This document shows, one piece after another, positions 1-8,712 of a DNA stretch of 64,000 nt. Source of the DNA: Ligilactobacillus sp900765635 (GTDB lineage Bacteria > Bacillota > Bacilli > Lactobacillales > Lactobacillaceae); NCBI RefSeq assembly GCF_949152225.1, contig NZ_CASCJC010000001.1, forward strand, positions 1,488,001 to 1,552,000, in the 5' to 3' direction. The translations under genes were made by a program, and so were the position numbers. Numbering within the stretch: the first letter of the stretch is position 1; each line of letters begins with the position of its first letter. The notes below the pieces were generated by a model. That model was given only the letters and a program-made list of their open reading frames with translations, did not search any database and had not been told where the DNA came from.

Positions 1-517
1 AACAAGTTTTACAAAACTTCAAGAATTCATCAATCATAGAGCGATCAGCCCAGCCATTACACTTCAAGCTCAAATGCAAAGGCATTTCATAATGCGAAAG
101 AGTCACAAGCGGTTCAATGTTATACTTTTTAAGTTCTTTGACGAAATCTTGATAGTACTTGATACCGGCTTGGTTAGGCGTTTTTTCATCGCCATTTGGA
201 TAAATTCGTGACCATGCGATTGAAAAACGCAAGGTCTTAAAGCCCATTTCAGCATAAAGTGCGATATCTTCTTTATAACGATGATATCCATCGATTCCAC
301 GGCGTTTTGGATAATAGGTCGCCGTTTTATCAGCGATTGCTTTGGCAATATTTTCTGAAGTTACCTTAACTTGATTTTTATAGTCTTTGACATCAACATT
401 AGGCTTATACATTGCAACATCAGCAACAGATAAACCTTTGCCATCAACATCAAAAGCTCCTTCAAATTGGTTAGCAGCAACAGCGCCACCCCATAAAAAT
501 CCTTCTTTAAATCCCAT
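1..517 (-). CDS. 6-phospho-beta-glucosidase, GH1 (partial, C-terminus beyond left edge)
   Basis: Reading leftwards, the frame gives an N-terminus MGFKEGFLWGGAVAANQFEG, the first strand of GH1 enzymes, followed by a TLSHYEMP stretch at the usual place. The frame is still open at base 1, so only about the first 170 residues are present. GH1 members next to a beta-glucoside PTS hydrolyse the phosphorylated disaccharide in the cytoplasm to glucose-6-phosphate and an aglycone or glucose. I chose the ATG at 517 because AAAGGAAAG lies just upstream; an in-frame ATG at 535 overlaps the permease stop and is poorly placed. It directly follows the EIIBCA gene and is probably co-transcribed. The catalytic glutamates lie outside the window. 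Confidence 0.9.
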   Translation of the reverse strand, partial: MGFKEGFLWGGAVAANQFEGAFDVDGKGLSVADVAMYKPNVDVKDYKNQVKVTSENIAKAIADKTATYYPKRRGIDGYHRYKEDIALYAEMGFKTLRFSIAWSRIYPNGDEKTPNQAGIKYYQDFVKELKKYNIEPLVTLSHYEMPLHLSLKCNGWADRSMIDEFLKFCKTC

Positions 518-536
518 TTGTATCTTTCCTTTCATT

Positions 537-2357
537 TTAAGCTCCTACTGGAAGCAAAACTTGATTATCATTAGCTTGGGTAATCACCATAATAACGGTT
601 GGATCAAAACCTTCTTCTTTGATTTTATCTAAATCAAATTCAACTAAAACATCACCTTTTTTAACCATTTGTTCTGTTTTAACCTTAACATCAAAATATT
701 TCCCTTTAAGTTGCACTGTATCTAAACCTATATGGAATAAAATTTCAGAACCACCCATGGTCTTCATTCCAACTGCATGACCAGTTTCATAAACCATTGT
801 TATTTCACCATCAATAGGAGCTTTTAATTGCCCATTAGTTGGTTCAAATGCTACACCTTCACCTAATACACCACTTGAAAACACTGTATCATTAACATCT
901 TTTAAAGCAATTTGCTTTCCTTCTACTGGAGCAACTAATTTTTCTACTTCAGCATTGTTAAGTACTACTGGTTCATCATTTTTTTCTTCTTCGATTTCTT
1001 CAGAAACTTGGTCAGACCACAAGAAGTAACCTAAAATAAATGATACAACAATTGAAGCAACAAAGCCCCAAATTGCATGTACAAGATTAGATGGATCGTT
1101 TTTATCAACATACATTGTTAAACTTGCAATACCAGGTCCTACTAATGCAAATGCACGTACTGCTAAAATTCCAATAAAACCACCACAAACTAAACTACTA
1201 ATCATAACACTCAACAAAGCACGCTTATTTTGTAAAGTAATACCGTATAATGCTGGTTCTGTGATTCCAAATAAAGCAGAAATCCCTGCAGAAATAGCTG
1301 TTGCACGCACTTTTTCATCTTTTGTCTTTAAAGCAATTGCAAAGCATGTTCCACATTCAGAAATATTATGAGCCAAAGATGCTGGGAGATATAAAACTTC
1401 TTTACCCATAGCACTCATAGATGACACTGCATAAGGAATCATTGCTTTGTGCATTCCGGTTGCAACCATCAAAGGTAAAACTGCTGCTAAAATAGCTGTT
1501 GCAATCCAACCAAAGTGATTAAACAAGAATAAGATAACACTAGTAAATCCTTCACCAACAACATAACCAAGAGGTCCTAAGATTAACAAAGTAACTGGAA
1601 CGGTGATTGCCATACACAATAATGGTACAAGGAAAATTCTGACTGGCTTTGGACAATATTTGGTAATATATTTTTCCAATAAAGCATAGAATAAAACAGT
1701 CAAAATAGCTGGAAATACTTGTGATGAATAAGTAATATTATTTACACCCATTCCAAAAAGATTAATCCCTTTACCTAAAGCTGTCACCATATCTGGGTAA
1801 ACAAAGCAACTCACAGTCGAAACGGCTACTAAGACGTTAACATTTAACTTTTGTGCAGTCGTTATCGCAACTAGTAATGGTAAGAAATATAGCGGCGCAG
1901 AACCAACAAAATTCAATACTTGGTAAACATCGCCTTTTTCATTAACCCAACCAAAAAGCGCAAACAACATCAACAGAGATTTTAAAACCCCACCACCTGC
2001 AATGGCTGGAACGAGCGGTTGGAAAATCCCAATAACAAAATCTAATAAGACTTCATACCATTTTTGTTTAGGAGCATTGCCTGCTTTTTTATTACCATCA
2101 ATTTGTCCGACTTGTGCTTGAACTTCATCAAACATTTCAACAACATTGTTGCCAATAATAACTTGGCATTGGCCTGTAGCTATCACTGCACCTAAAACAC
2201 CATCAATTTGTTTAAGACCATCTAGATCAACTTTATCAAAATCAGCTAAACTAAAACGTAATCTTGTAGAACAATGCAAAATTTTAACGATATTTTCTTT
2301 ACCGCCAACCTTTTCAATAATTTGTTTTGCACTAGCTGTATAATCCATTTTTGTCAT
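537..2357 (-). CDS. bglP: Beta-glucoside-specific PTS permease EIIBCA
   Basis: This 606-residue single-chain PTS permease takes up and phosphorylates beta-glucosides. Domain order is EIIB (residues about 1-85, phosphocysteine in LHCSTRLRF), a polytopic EIIC (about 100-450, including the GITEPALYG sugar-site motif) and EIIA (about 470-606, phospho-histidine in ILFHIGLD). Length and order match the BglF/BglP family. A GH1 phospho-beta-glucosidase follows at once, so import and hydrolysis are coupled. The leader upstream carries a promoter, a cre-like box, an antiterminator-type hairpin and a terminator, which implies induction by a BglG/LicT-type protein not encoded in the window. The exact sugar cannot be read from sequence. 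Confidence 0.93.
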   Translation of the reverse strand: MTKMDYTASAKQIIEKVGGKENIVKILHCSTRLRFSLADFDKVDLDGLKQIDGVLGAVIATGQCQVIIGNNVVEMFDEVQAQVGQIDGNKKAGNAPKQKWYEVLLDFVIGIFQPLVPAIAGGGVLKSLLMLFALFGWVNEKGDVYQVLNFVGSAPLYFLPLLVAITTAQKLNVNVLVAVSTVSCFVYPDMVTALGKGINLFGMGVNNITYSSQVFPAILTVLFYALLEKYITKYCPKPVRIFLVPLLCMAITVPVTLLILGPLGYVVGEGFTSVILFLFNHFGWIATAILAAVLPLMVATGMHKAMIPYAVSSMSAMGKEVLYLPASLAHNISECGTCFAIALKTKDEKVRATAISAGISALFGITEPALYGITLQNKRALLSVMISSLVCGGFIGILAVRAFALVGPGIASLTMYVDKNDPSNLVHAIWGFVASIVVSFILGYFLWSDQVSEEIEEEKNDEPVVLNNAEVEKLVAPVEGKQIALKDVNDTVFSSGVLGEGVAFEPTNGQLKAPIDGEITMVYETGHAVGMKTMGGSEILFHIGLDTVQLKGKYFDVKVKTEQMVKKGDVLVEFDLDKIKEEGFDPTVIMVITQANDNQVLLPVGA

Positions 2358-2410
2358 TCCTTTCTATGCTTAGAAAAGAACATGTCTTTAATCTATCTGG
2401 GCCCTAGATA

Positions 2411-2484
2411 AATAAAAAAAGGACCTAAAGCTAGCGTAGTGCACACTGATACTTTATCAATGTCTCAACGCTATCTCTAGATCC
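2411..2484 (-). terminator. Leader terminator (attenuator) of the bgl operon
   Basis: On the minus strand a long stem pairs GGATCTAGAGATAGCGT with ACGCTAGCTTTAGGTCC (16 of 17 positions pair, counting G-U) and is followed at once by seven T. It lies between the promoter and the permease start, so it should end transcription early unless the overlapping antiterminator hairpin forms. Confidence 0.8.
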
Positions 2485-2509
2485 TGCCTGCTTTACCAGT
2501 CACATGTCT
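2478..2509 (-). promoter_or_regulatory. Putative RAT antiterminator site (BglG/LicT type)
   Basis: The minus-strand RNA has GTGACTGGTAAAGCAGGCA followed by GGATCT. The ACTG...GCAGGCA core resembles the ribonucleic antiterminator consensus of BglG/LicT proteins. Its 3' arm overlaps the 5' arm of the leader terminator, the classical mutually exclusive arrangement. The family match is by eye; the outer stem is weaker than the consensus. Confidence 0.65.
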
Positions 2510-2542
2510 TTTAATAACTAAATAATTTTCTTTACGAAAATC

Positions 2543-2571
2543 ATTCTAGCTCACCAAGAAAACGTTGTCAA
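2543..2571 (-). promoter_or_regulatory. Promoter of the bgl operon with cre-like box
   Basis: The minus strand has TTGACA, a 17-base spacer and TAGAAT. The sequence TTGACAACGTTTTCT covering the -35 fits the catabolite-responsive element pattern with one mismatch, so CcpA repression is plausible. Confidence 0.75.
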
Positions 2572-2578
2572 GAAAAAA

Positions 2579-2902
2579 TTAATCGTTTTCTTTAATTTTT
2601 TCTTGCAAATACTTAGCCAACTCATTTTTTGGTTTATAGCCGGTTATCTTTTCTTTAGCGACTCCATTGATAAATAAGATGAGTGTTGGCACACTCATGA
2701 TATGATATTGTTCGACTAGAGTAGCTACCTTTTGGACATCGACTTTACAAAAAGCAATATCTTTAAATGCGCTTTGCTTGGCTAAACGCACCAACACATC
2801 TTCTAAGATAGGACACCGATTGCACCAAGGTGCGTAAAATTCGACTAAGGTCAATTTGGCTGGTAAATGCTCAAAGGCTTTTAGATTAGCAAGCTCACGC
2901 AT
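2579..2902 (-). CDS. Thioredoxin-like protein
   Basis: A 107-residue thioredoxin-fold protein with the active site VEFYAPWCNRCP at about residues 20-31 and the cis-proline motif SVPTLILF. The CNRC active site differs from the CGPC of housekeeping thioredoxins, so this is probably an auxiliary cytoplasmic thiol-disulfide oxidoreductase. I prefer the ATG at 2902, six bases after AGGTGG, over the upstream GTG. It starts just before the preceding HAD-phosphatase stop and is probably co-transcribed with it. No signal peptide is visible. Confidence 0.85.
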   Translation of the reverse strand: MRELANLKAFEHLPAKLTLVEFYAPWCNRCPILEDVLVRLAKQSAFKDIAFCKVDVQKVATLVEQYHIMSVPTLILFINGVAKEKITGYKPKNELAKYLQEKIKEND

Positions 2903-2911
2903 AAATTCCAC

Positions 2912-3736
2912 CTACTCTTCGTTAAAGATAAACTTATTGATGACTTCGGCGATTGCATCGTGATTGTTGTCAGCACTTGTCACATAGTTTGCTTCTTGTT
3001 TGACAAAATCACGACCATTAGCGACACATACACCTAAACCAGCGGCCTTGATCATCGATAAGTCGTTGCCATTATCACCAATTGCGATGATTTCACTTGG
3101 TTTAATTCCTAAAATCTCACCTAAACGAACGACAGCTTGCCCTTTATCGGCGGTTGGATCATTAAATTCGATATAACGATCAGAAGAATATGTGATATTT
3201 AATGGTGTTTTGACATGTTCTTCAACATAAGCATGCATCTCATGGCGTTTGGCTTCTTCATCAATGTTAAAAATAATCTTGGTAATTGGTTCGTCTTTTA
3301 AAAACGCAATATCTTGTTGAGTTGGTTCTTCCCAACCATCAACACGTCCGGCCAAATAATCGATTTCGCCTTGGTTAACGTTCCACATATACAAGGTTGA
3401 CACCGTATAAACGTGAATACATACCCCAGCTTTTAAACCGATTTCAAATAATTGTTTAACGACATCATAAGGCATCGCTTGCACATCGACAACGCGCAAA
3501 TCTTTATTTTCAACGATTGTAGCTCCGTTAAAGGAAATCACATATTGATCTGGCTTTTGAACTAAATCTAGTGTTTCTAAGTTATCTTGAATCGTTAAGA
3601 AATTCCGTCCGGTGTTAGGCACAAAATATACCCCTGCTTGGCTAGCTTTTTTGATAGCTGCGACAGTCTTTGGTGAAATCTCTCTTTGATCATTTAATAA
3701 TGTTTCATCCATATCACAGGCAATTAACTTGTACAT
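2912..3736 (-). CDS. Cof-type HAD-family phosphatase
   Basis: A 274-residue haloacid-dehalogenase phosphatase of the Cof/YidA subfamily. Motif I is ACDMDETLL near the N-terminus with both aspartates, motif III includes KGQAVVRL, and motif IV is AIGDNGNDLSMI. Family members dephosphorylate sugar phosphates or cofactors in the cytoplasm; the substrate is not predictable. The ATG at 3736 follows GAGGTTGATT; the upstream GTG would sit on that ribosome site. The thioredoxin-like gene follows closely. Confidence 0.9.
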   Translation of the reverse strand: MYKLIACDMDETLLNDQREISPKTVAAIKKASQAGVYFVPNTGRNFLTIQDNLETLDLVQKPDQYVISFNGATIVENKDLRVVDVQAMPYDVVKQLFEIGLKAGVCIHVYTVSTLYMWNVNQGEIDYLAGRVDGWEEPTQQDIAFLKDEPITKIIFNIDEEAKRHEMHAYVEEHVKTPLNITYSSDRYIEFNDPTADKGQAVVRLGEILGIKPSEIIAIGDNGNDLSMIKAAGLGVCVANGRDFVKQEANYVTSADNNHDAIAEVINKFIFNEE

Positions 3737-3863
3737 TCTAATCAACCTCACTAACTGCTTTAAAGAAAACGTTTATTGTACATATACAATTTAATACACC
3801 TCTGCCAAAAAAGCAACTCTAAGCTGTCAGTAATCTTAATAAAATCCTAAACTTTGAACGCTC

Positions 3864-3891
3864 TTGACTTTAAAACTCTATCAACTATACT
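3864..3891 (+). promoter_or_regulatory. Promoter of the FUSC-like gene
   Basis: TTGACT, a 16-base spacer and TATACT lie about 40 bases before the start at 3932. Confidence 0.6.
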
Positions 3892-3931
3892 TTATTTCAC
3901 TGACTATTTTTAAGGATGTGTTTTTTTATTC

Positions 3932-4981
3932 ATGAGTTTTTATCAAATGTTACAACTAGACGTAGGTCCGCTCAAACAACGCATTGCCAAAGCGCAGACT
4001 AAAAAAGAAAAATACACTTACCTAGCAGCGCTCATCGTGCGTGACATCTTGTTGGTGTTATTTGCCATTTTATTTGTGGCTAGTTTTGAAATGCTGTTTG
4101 GCAAAGTCAATACTCCAATGGCTATCGTTATCTTTTGTGCCTTATTAAGCATTCGCTTCATTGATTTTGGCTATAATATCTACGATTCGCTCATCTCACT
4201 TGGGATTGTGTTTGGTTTATTATGGTTTTCACCACTTGTCATGCAGCATATCTCAGGAATAGCCGGTTTAATACTTAACTTTTTGTCTTTATTGATCATC
4301 TTAATCCTAACTAGCGATCATCCTACGATGGGAAATGCTGGATTATATATGTTTGGCTATGTTTTTTTAACAGGTAGTAAGCTAAGTAAGGTTCAATGGA
4401 TTGCACGTGGTGAAATGACGCTTTTAGGTTTTATTTTATGTGCTATCGTGCTTTACCGCAATCATGCTCACAAGCATCCTGAAAAATCGGTTTTCCATCT
4501 TTTTTCACGCTTTAGCTTGAAAAATGCTAAAAATCGGTGGCAATTTCAAATTGCATTTTCTTTAAGTATCTTGTTTTTATTAGGACACTACTATGATTTC
4601 AATCGGTTCATGTGGATTGGCTTTGCCTGTTCTTCATTGATTTGTGGTTATCAAATGGACTTGACTGAACGTTTTAAACAAAGGGCTTTGGGTGTTATCT
4701 TAGGCTCATTGCTATTCATGGTAATTTATCATTTCACACCGCATAAATTCTTATTTTTATTTGGCCCAGTAGCAGGATTGTGCTTAGGCTTATGTTCACA
4801 TTACTATTACAAAACAATCTTTAATTGTTTTGGTGCACTTTTAGTTGCGACTAGCATCTATGGCTTGACCGGTGCAGTTGAGTTGCGCATAATCAATAAC
4901 ATTTTCGGTTTAATTTTTGGATATTTGTTTTTTGCAGTTTTTCAATTCATTGCAAAAGCCGTGAAAACATCTCAGAATTAA
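3932..4981 (+). CDS. FUSC-like integral membrane protein
   Basis: A 349-residue membrane protein with a short cytoplasmic head (about 40 residues, Lys-rich) and two blocks of hydrophobic segments, about 45-180 and 200-340, separated by a basic loop. The two-block layout resembles the FUSC/aromatic-acid exporter family (YccS/YhcK-like), which includes efflux pumps, but no family motif is decisive. It stands alone on the plus strand with its own promoter, 69 bases before the TerC-family gene, with which it may be co-transcribed. Substrate unknown. Confidence 0.6.
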   Translation: MSFYQMLQLDVGPLKQRIAKAQTKKEKYTYLAALIVRDILLVLFAILFVASFEMLFGKVNTPMAIVIFCALLSIRFIDFGYNIYDSLISLGIVFGLLWFSPLVMQHISGIAGLILNFLSLLIILILTSDHPTMGNAGLYMFGYVFLTGSKLSKVQWIARGEMTLLGFILCAIVLYRNHAHKHPEKSVFHLFSRFSLKNAKNRWQFQIAFSLSILFLLGHYYDFNRFMWIGFACSSLICGYQMDLTERFKQRALGVILGSLLFMVIYHFTPHKFLFLFGPVAGLCLGLCSHYYYKTIFNCFGALLVATSIYGLTGAVELRIINNIFGLIFGYLFFAVFQFIAKAVKTSQN

Positions 4982-5050
4982 TCCCACATTTTTGCAGAAA
5001 ATTATGTTAGAATTTAGTTGTAAATAATATTTAACAAAGGGGAATCGTAA

Positions 5051-5785
5051 TTGGATATCTTACAAAATCTTTATGGACCATTTTTCGATATTGAAAACTG
5101 GCGCGCTGTGATCACTTCTGGTGAGGATTGGTTAATCATCTTATCACTGGTTTTGATCGAATGTATCTTATCCGTAGATAATGCGATTGTGTTAGCAGCC
5201 CAAACACAAAAATTACCAACTAAAAAAGAACAAGAAAAATCCTTGTTTTATGGGCTATGGGGCGCTTATCTTTTCCGTTTCTTACTCATCGGAGTTGGTA
5301 GTTACCTGATTCATTTTTGGGAAATCAAAGTTATCGGGGCTTTATATTTAGTTTATCTTTCAGTAAATCACTTCTGGAAGATGGCTCATCCCGAACGTGT
5401 TAAACGTAAAAAAGGCAAGAAAAGAAAGCCAATTTTACCGCTGTTTTGGTCGGTGGTTTTGTCAATTGAATTGATGGACATTGTCTTTTCTGTTGACTCA
5501 ATTCTTGCATCACTTGCAATCTCGCCTAATCCGGTCATTGTCTTGATTGGGGGCTTGATTGGGATCATCTGTATGCGTGGGATTGCCGAAGTTATCATGC
5601 GTTTGATGGACATAGTGCCCGAATTAGAAATCACGGCTTACTTCTTGGTTGGTTTAATCGGGATTAAATTGTTCTTGACGATTCCAATGATTGAAATTGA
5701 AATTCCAGCCGGGATTTTTGGCGGGATTGTCCTAGCCTTATTGGCTTTGACCGTTGTCGCACACAAATTTCGTGATCAACGTTAA
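5051..5785 (+). CDS. TerC-family integral membrane protein
   Basis: A 244-residue, roughly seven-span membrane protein with the two TerC signature motifs, ECILSVDNAIVLA and ELMDIVFSVDSILA, whose acidic residues lie in the membrane. TerC/Alx/YceF proteins are linked to tellurite resistance and to manganese efflux during metalation of exported proteins; the role here is inferred. The start is a TTG preceded by AAAGGGG; no ATG upstream fits. The basic loop at about 115-125 (RVKRKKGKKRK) is cytoplasmic. Two hairpins follow the stop. Confidence 0.88.
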   Translation: MDILQNLYGPFFDIENWRAVITSGEDWLIILSLVLIECILSVDNAIVLAAQTQKLPTKKEQEKSLFYGLWGAYLFRFLLIGVGSYLIHFWEIKVIGALYLVYLSVNHFWKMAHPERVKRKKGKKRKPILPLFWSVVLSIELMDIVFSVDSILASLAISPNPVIVLIGGLIGIICMRGIAEVIMRLMDIVPELEITAYFLVGLIGIKLFLTIPMIEIEIPAGIFGGIVLALLALTVVAHKFRDQR

Positions 5786-5794
5786 CTAAAAAAA

Positions 5795-5878
5795 CTGTAA
5801 CAAAAATCAGATGTTACAGTTCTAAAAATAAAGAGAAAGCCTATGAAAAAATGTTTTTTCATAGACTTTCTCTTTTTT
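5795..5878. terminator. Convergent terminator hairpins
   Basis: A small hairpin (CTGTAACA/TGTTACAG, 5795-5819) is followed by a strong one (arms from AGAGAAAG and CTTTCTCT, 5832-5873) with A-tract and T-tract on either side. It serves the TerC-family gene and, from the other strand, the antitoxin gene, whose stop codon it overlaps. Confidence 0.8.
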
Positions 5879-6887
5879 AGTATTTTATATTTGCTCGTTT
5901 TAGACATTGATGAATATACTTTCGAATTTCTTCAGAATTAGCTAAGTCATATTTTTGGGCGACTTTGCGATAATAATTTTTGATATTTTCTTTCGTAATA
6001 ATCTCTGTCGCCCGTGAATTATCATGATACCCTTCACGAGCTTTCATCCAAGGTTCCTCAACATGTGTAATACTTTCTAAGATCTTTGCGCCATAGATAC
6101 CAAAAGTCCCAACTAAACAATCGATTAATTCTTTTTGTTGTAAAGTTAGTTTTTCTTTTTGCTGACTAAACATTATAAATACGGGACTTTCAATTGGATT
6201 ATAGCTAAATTCTTTAAAAATATCATACACTTCACGATACACTGGTCCATGTACCCATGCTTCACAATCTTCCTTAAAAAATTGTTCATCATAGCGAGCT
6301 AAATAAAAAGCTTGCGTAAAATATAACATTTTTTGTAACATTAGTGGCGTGATTTCCTCTAATTTATCAAATAAATAACCAATTACTCCCCGAATTTCAT
6401 CAGAAAGACTGTCAACTTTTTCAAGATCTAGAATTTGTTTTTTAGCTTTATTATAGGCATTTTTGCTTATCTTAGCTTTGTTTTTAATCAATAGCTTCTC
6501 AAAATAGCTCGGTGAACTCAAAGCAAGTTTCATAATATCAGAATACCGCTTAGAAGGTATTTGGCCTTCGAGATAACGACTAAGCGTTACTTCACCAAAT
6601 CCCAAAGCCTTGCCAAGAGGTGCTTTCCCTAAATCATAAATAACCAGCAGACTTTCAATTTCAGGAACAGTTATTAAATCTTCAGCTTTACGATACTGTT
6701 CATCAATTTCTTTAATATTTTTATCTATTAAGCCATGTGGATTAACCTCTTCACCACAACAACGACAAACAGCAATAGTTATCTCAAAATGATATTCTTT
6801 CCCTCTTATTTCTTCTGTAACAGTTTCTTTACCTAATTCATACGGTTTAACTGTACGACAAGTTGGACAAAAAATCTTATGCTCCAT
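5877..6887 (-). CDS. Antitoxin: MqsA-like zinc finger/HTH fused to Panacea (DUF4065, SocA-like)
   Basis: A 336-residue three-part protein. Residues 1-50 hold a zinc site with C7-x2-C10 and C41-x2-C44, as in MqsA. Residues about 75-115 form an HTH (LGKALGFGEVTLSRYLEG). Residues about 165-290 form a Panacea/DUF4065 domain with LQKMLYFTQAFYLA and EAWVHGPVYREVYDIFK. Panacea proteins neutralise many unrelated toxins. Here it lies 27 bases downstream of an MqsR-like toxin gene in the same operon, so it should bind that toxin and repress the shared promoter. The toxin-first order matches mqsRA. AGGAGGAAGA precedes the ATG. Which domain neutralises the toxin is inference. Confidence 0.85.
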   Translation of the reverse strand: MEHKIFCPTCRTVKPYELGKETVTEEIRGKEYHFEITIAVCRCCGEEVNPHGLIDKNIKEIDEQYRKAEDLITVPEIESLLVIYDLGKAPLGKALGFGEVTLSRYLEGQIPSKRYSDIMKLALSSPSYFEKLLIKNKAKISKNAYNKAKKQILDLEKVDSLSDEIRGVIGYLFDKLEEITPLMLQKMLYFTQAFYLARYDEQFFKEDCEAWVHGPVYREVYDIFKEFSYNPIESPVFIMFSQQKEKLTLQQKELIDCLVGTFGIYGAKILESITHVEEPWMKAREGYHDNSRATEIITKENIKNYYRKVAQKYDLANSEEIRKYIHQCLKRANIKY

Positions 6888-6914
6888 GATTCTTCCTCCT
6901 TTGAATTAGACTCT

Positions 6915-7301
6915 TTATTTAAACGGATAATTTAATTGATACTTCTGTTCATGGAAAGAAATAATAATTACATATTGGTTGTCTAGTTTATTAATTTTAA
7001 TATACAAGGATACATTTCTTAAATTCTCGCTTGTTCTCTCAAGTAATTCAACTTCTTTTCCAAAAATATATAATAATTCATACTCATATTCCGGATGATG
7101 ATTACGCACAATTTGTGAAAAATCCTGAACTGTTAAACTTAATAATATTTTTCTAGCCTTAGCTTCATTTAACATATATCTCCAAAAAAGCTTATTATTA
7201 TCTTCTCGACGCTTATTTCTAGATATCTGATAATTACCTTCTCTAATGGCTTTTTTCACTTCGTTTAAATAAGCTTCAACCTCTTTTTTTGTTTTTTTCA
7301 C
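6915..7301 (-). CDS. MqsR-like mRNA interferase toxin
   Basis: A 128-residue basic protein. Its layout fits MqsR (RelE-fold, GCU-preferring endoribonuclease): an N-terminal helix VEAYLNEVKKAIREGNYQ, a middle LSLTVQDFSQIVRNHHP corresponding to MqsR's L-x2-SDF region, and a C-terminal strand pair VSLYIKINK and YVIIISFHEQ. Sequence identity is low by eye. I set the start at the GTG (7301), six bases after GAAGGTG; the longer frame would place the promoter inside the gene. The partner antitoxin carries an MqsA-like zinc finger, which supports the call. Catalytic residues cannot be assigned with certainty. Confidence 0.7.
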   Translation of the reverse strand: MKKTKKEVEAYLNEVKKAIREGNYQISRNKRREDNNKLFWRYMLNEAKARKILLSLTVQDFSQIVRNHHPEYEYELLYIFGKEVELLERTSENLRNVSLYIKINKLDNQYVIIISFHEQKYQLNYPFK

Positions 7302-7349
7302 GTTGTCACCTTCGTACAAAATGATAGCTTTTTTAAAAATTCCTATCAT

Positions 7350-7379
7350 CAAGATAGAATATATCTTGCATTTTGTCAA
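7350..7379 (-). promoter_or_regulatory. Toxin-antitoxin promoter with palindromic operator
   Basis: The minus strand reads TTGACA (7374-7379), a 17-base spacer and TATCTT (7351-7356). A perfect inverted repeat, CAAGATA-5-TATCTTG (7350-7368), covers the -10 and part of the spacer. This is a good place for autorepression by the antitoxin's HTH. Confidence 0.7.
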
Positions 7380-7404
7380 TCAAAAATGGCTTATACACAA
7401 GCAA

Positions 7405-7428
7405 AAAGCTCCTCTTTAAAGGAGCTTT
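7405..7428 (-). terminator. Terminator of the thiolase gene
   Basis: Hairpin AAAGCTCCT-TTAAAG-AGGAGCTTT followed on the minus strand by more T, ten bases past the thiolase stop. Confidence 0.75.
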
Positions 7429-7438
7429 ACTTTCTTTA

Positions 7439-8617
7439 TTATACTTTTTTAATCGTCATGGCAATGCCCATGCCACCACCGATACACAAGGTAGCCAAGC
7501 CATTTCGGGCAGTTGGGCGCTTGGTTAGTTCATGAACCAAGCTCACAAGGATGCGTGCCCCAGAAGCGCCGATTGGGTGTCCTAAGGCAATTGCGCCCCC
7601 ATTGACATTGACTTTTTGTTGATCTAAGCCAAGTTCATAAATATCGGCTAACGCTTGGGCGGCAAAAGCTTCATTTAACTCGATTAAGTCAATCTCATCT
7701 AACGTTAAATCAGCTTTTTTGAGGGCTTTTTTGACTGCAGGCACCGGACCTAAGCCCATGACTTCGGGATTTACCCCCGCTTGGCCCCAGCCAGTCACTT
7801 CGGCAAGCAACTCCAAGTTATATATGGCAGCGGCTTTTTTAGTCGTCAACAAGACCAAAGCTGCCCCATCGTTAATCCCTGAAGCATTGCCTGCAGTAAC
7901 TAAGCCATCTTTTTTGAAGGCTGGGCGTAATTGTGCTAGCTTAGACAAATCAGGCGTGCGTGGATGTTCATCTTCGGTAAACCAAAAGCTACCTTTTTTA
8001 CTTTGAATCTCAACCGGGACAATCTCATCTACAAAGCGTCCACTTTCTTGCGCTTGCTTAGTCTTTAATTGTGATTGATAGGCATATTCGTCTAGCTTAG
8101 CGCGCGTTAAGTTATATTGGTCAGCCAAGGTTTCAGCCGTCAAACCCATGTGCTGATGACTAAACGCATCTTCTAAGCCATCGTATAACAAGCTATCTTC
8201 TAGGCTAACTTGGCCCATCTTGGCTCCAAAGCGCACATTTTTTTGCAAGTACGGTGCATTGCTCATGCTTTCGCTTCCGCCCGCTATCACGATTTGATTA
8301 TCGCCAACCATGATAGATTGAATTCCGTTTAAAATAGCGCGCATTCCTGAACCACAAACCATATTGATGGTGGTAGCTGGCACTTGCCAATCGAGTCCAG
8401 CATTTAAGGCGATCTGGCGTGCCACGTTTTGACCTTGGCCTGCTTGTAGAGCCGAACCGACCAAAACTTCATCGATGGCGCTTGCTGGCAAAGCCGTTTG
8501 CTTTAAAAGCTCGTTTAACACACACGTTCCTAGCTGAGCAGCGCTTTGTTGGCTTAAAGTACCACCAAAACTCCCAATTGGTGTGCGTAAGGCTTTAGCA
8601 ATATATACTTTTTCCAT
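7439..8617 (-). CDS. Acetyl-CoA C-acetyltransferase (thiolase)
   Basis: A 392-residue type II thiolase that condenses two acetyl-CoA to acetoacetyl-CoA, the entry step of the mevalonate pathway in lactobacilli, and can run in reverse. Visible catalytic parts are the nucleophilic Cys88 in MVCGSGMRA, the ALGHPIGASGAR histidine loop and the second cysteine in LCIGGGMG. Length is typical. The ATG at 8617 sits seven bases after TGGAGG; a GTG four codons earlier overlaps that site. It is monocistronic with its own terminator. Confidence 0.93.
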   Translation of the reverse strand: MEKVYIAKALRTPIGSFGGTLSQQSAAQLGTCVLNELLKQTALPASAIDEVLVGSALQAGQGQNVARQIALNAGLDWQVPATTINMVCGSGMRAILNGIQSIMVGDNQIVIAGGSESMSNAPYLQKNVRFGAKMGQVSLEDSLLYDGLEDAFSHQHMGLTAETLADQYNLTRAKLDEYAYQSQLKTKQAQESGRFVDEIVPVEIQSKKGSFWFTEDEHPRTPDLSKLAQLRPAFKKDGLVTAGNASGINDGAALVLLTTKKAAAIYNLELLAEVTGWGQAGVNPEVMGLGPVPAVKKALKKADLTLDEIDLIELNEAFAAQALADIYELGLDQQKVNVNGGAIALGHPIGASGARILVSLVHELTKRPTARNGLATLCIGGGMGIAMTIKKV

Positions 8618-8712
8618 GTTTTCCTCCACAGCATCTCATTATGCTTTCATGATACAAAAATCTACGCGATTCGACAATCTTTTTATCAAAATATATATAA
8701 AGATTTACAACA

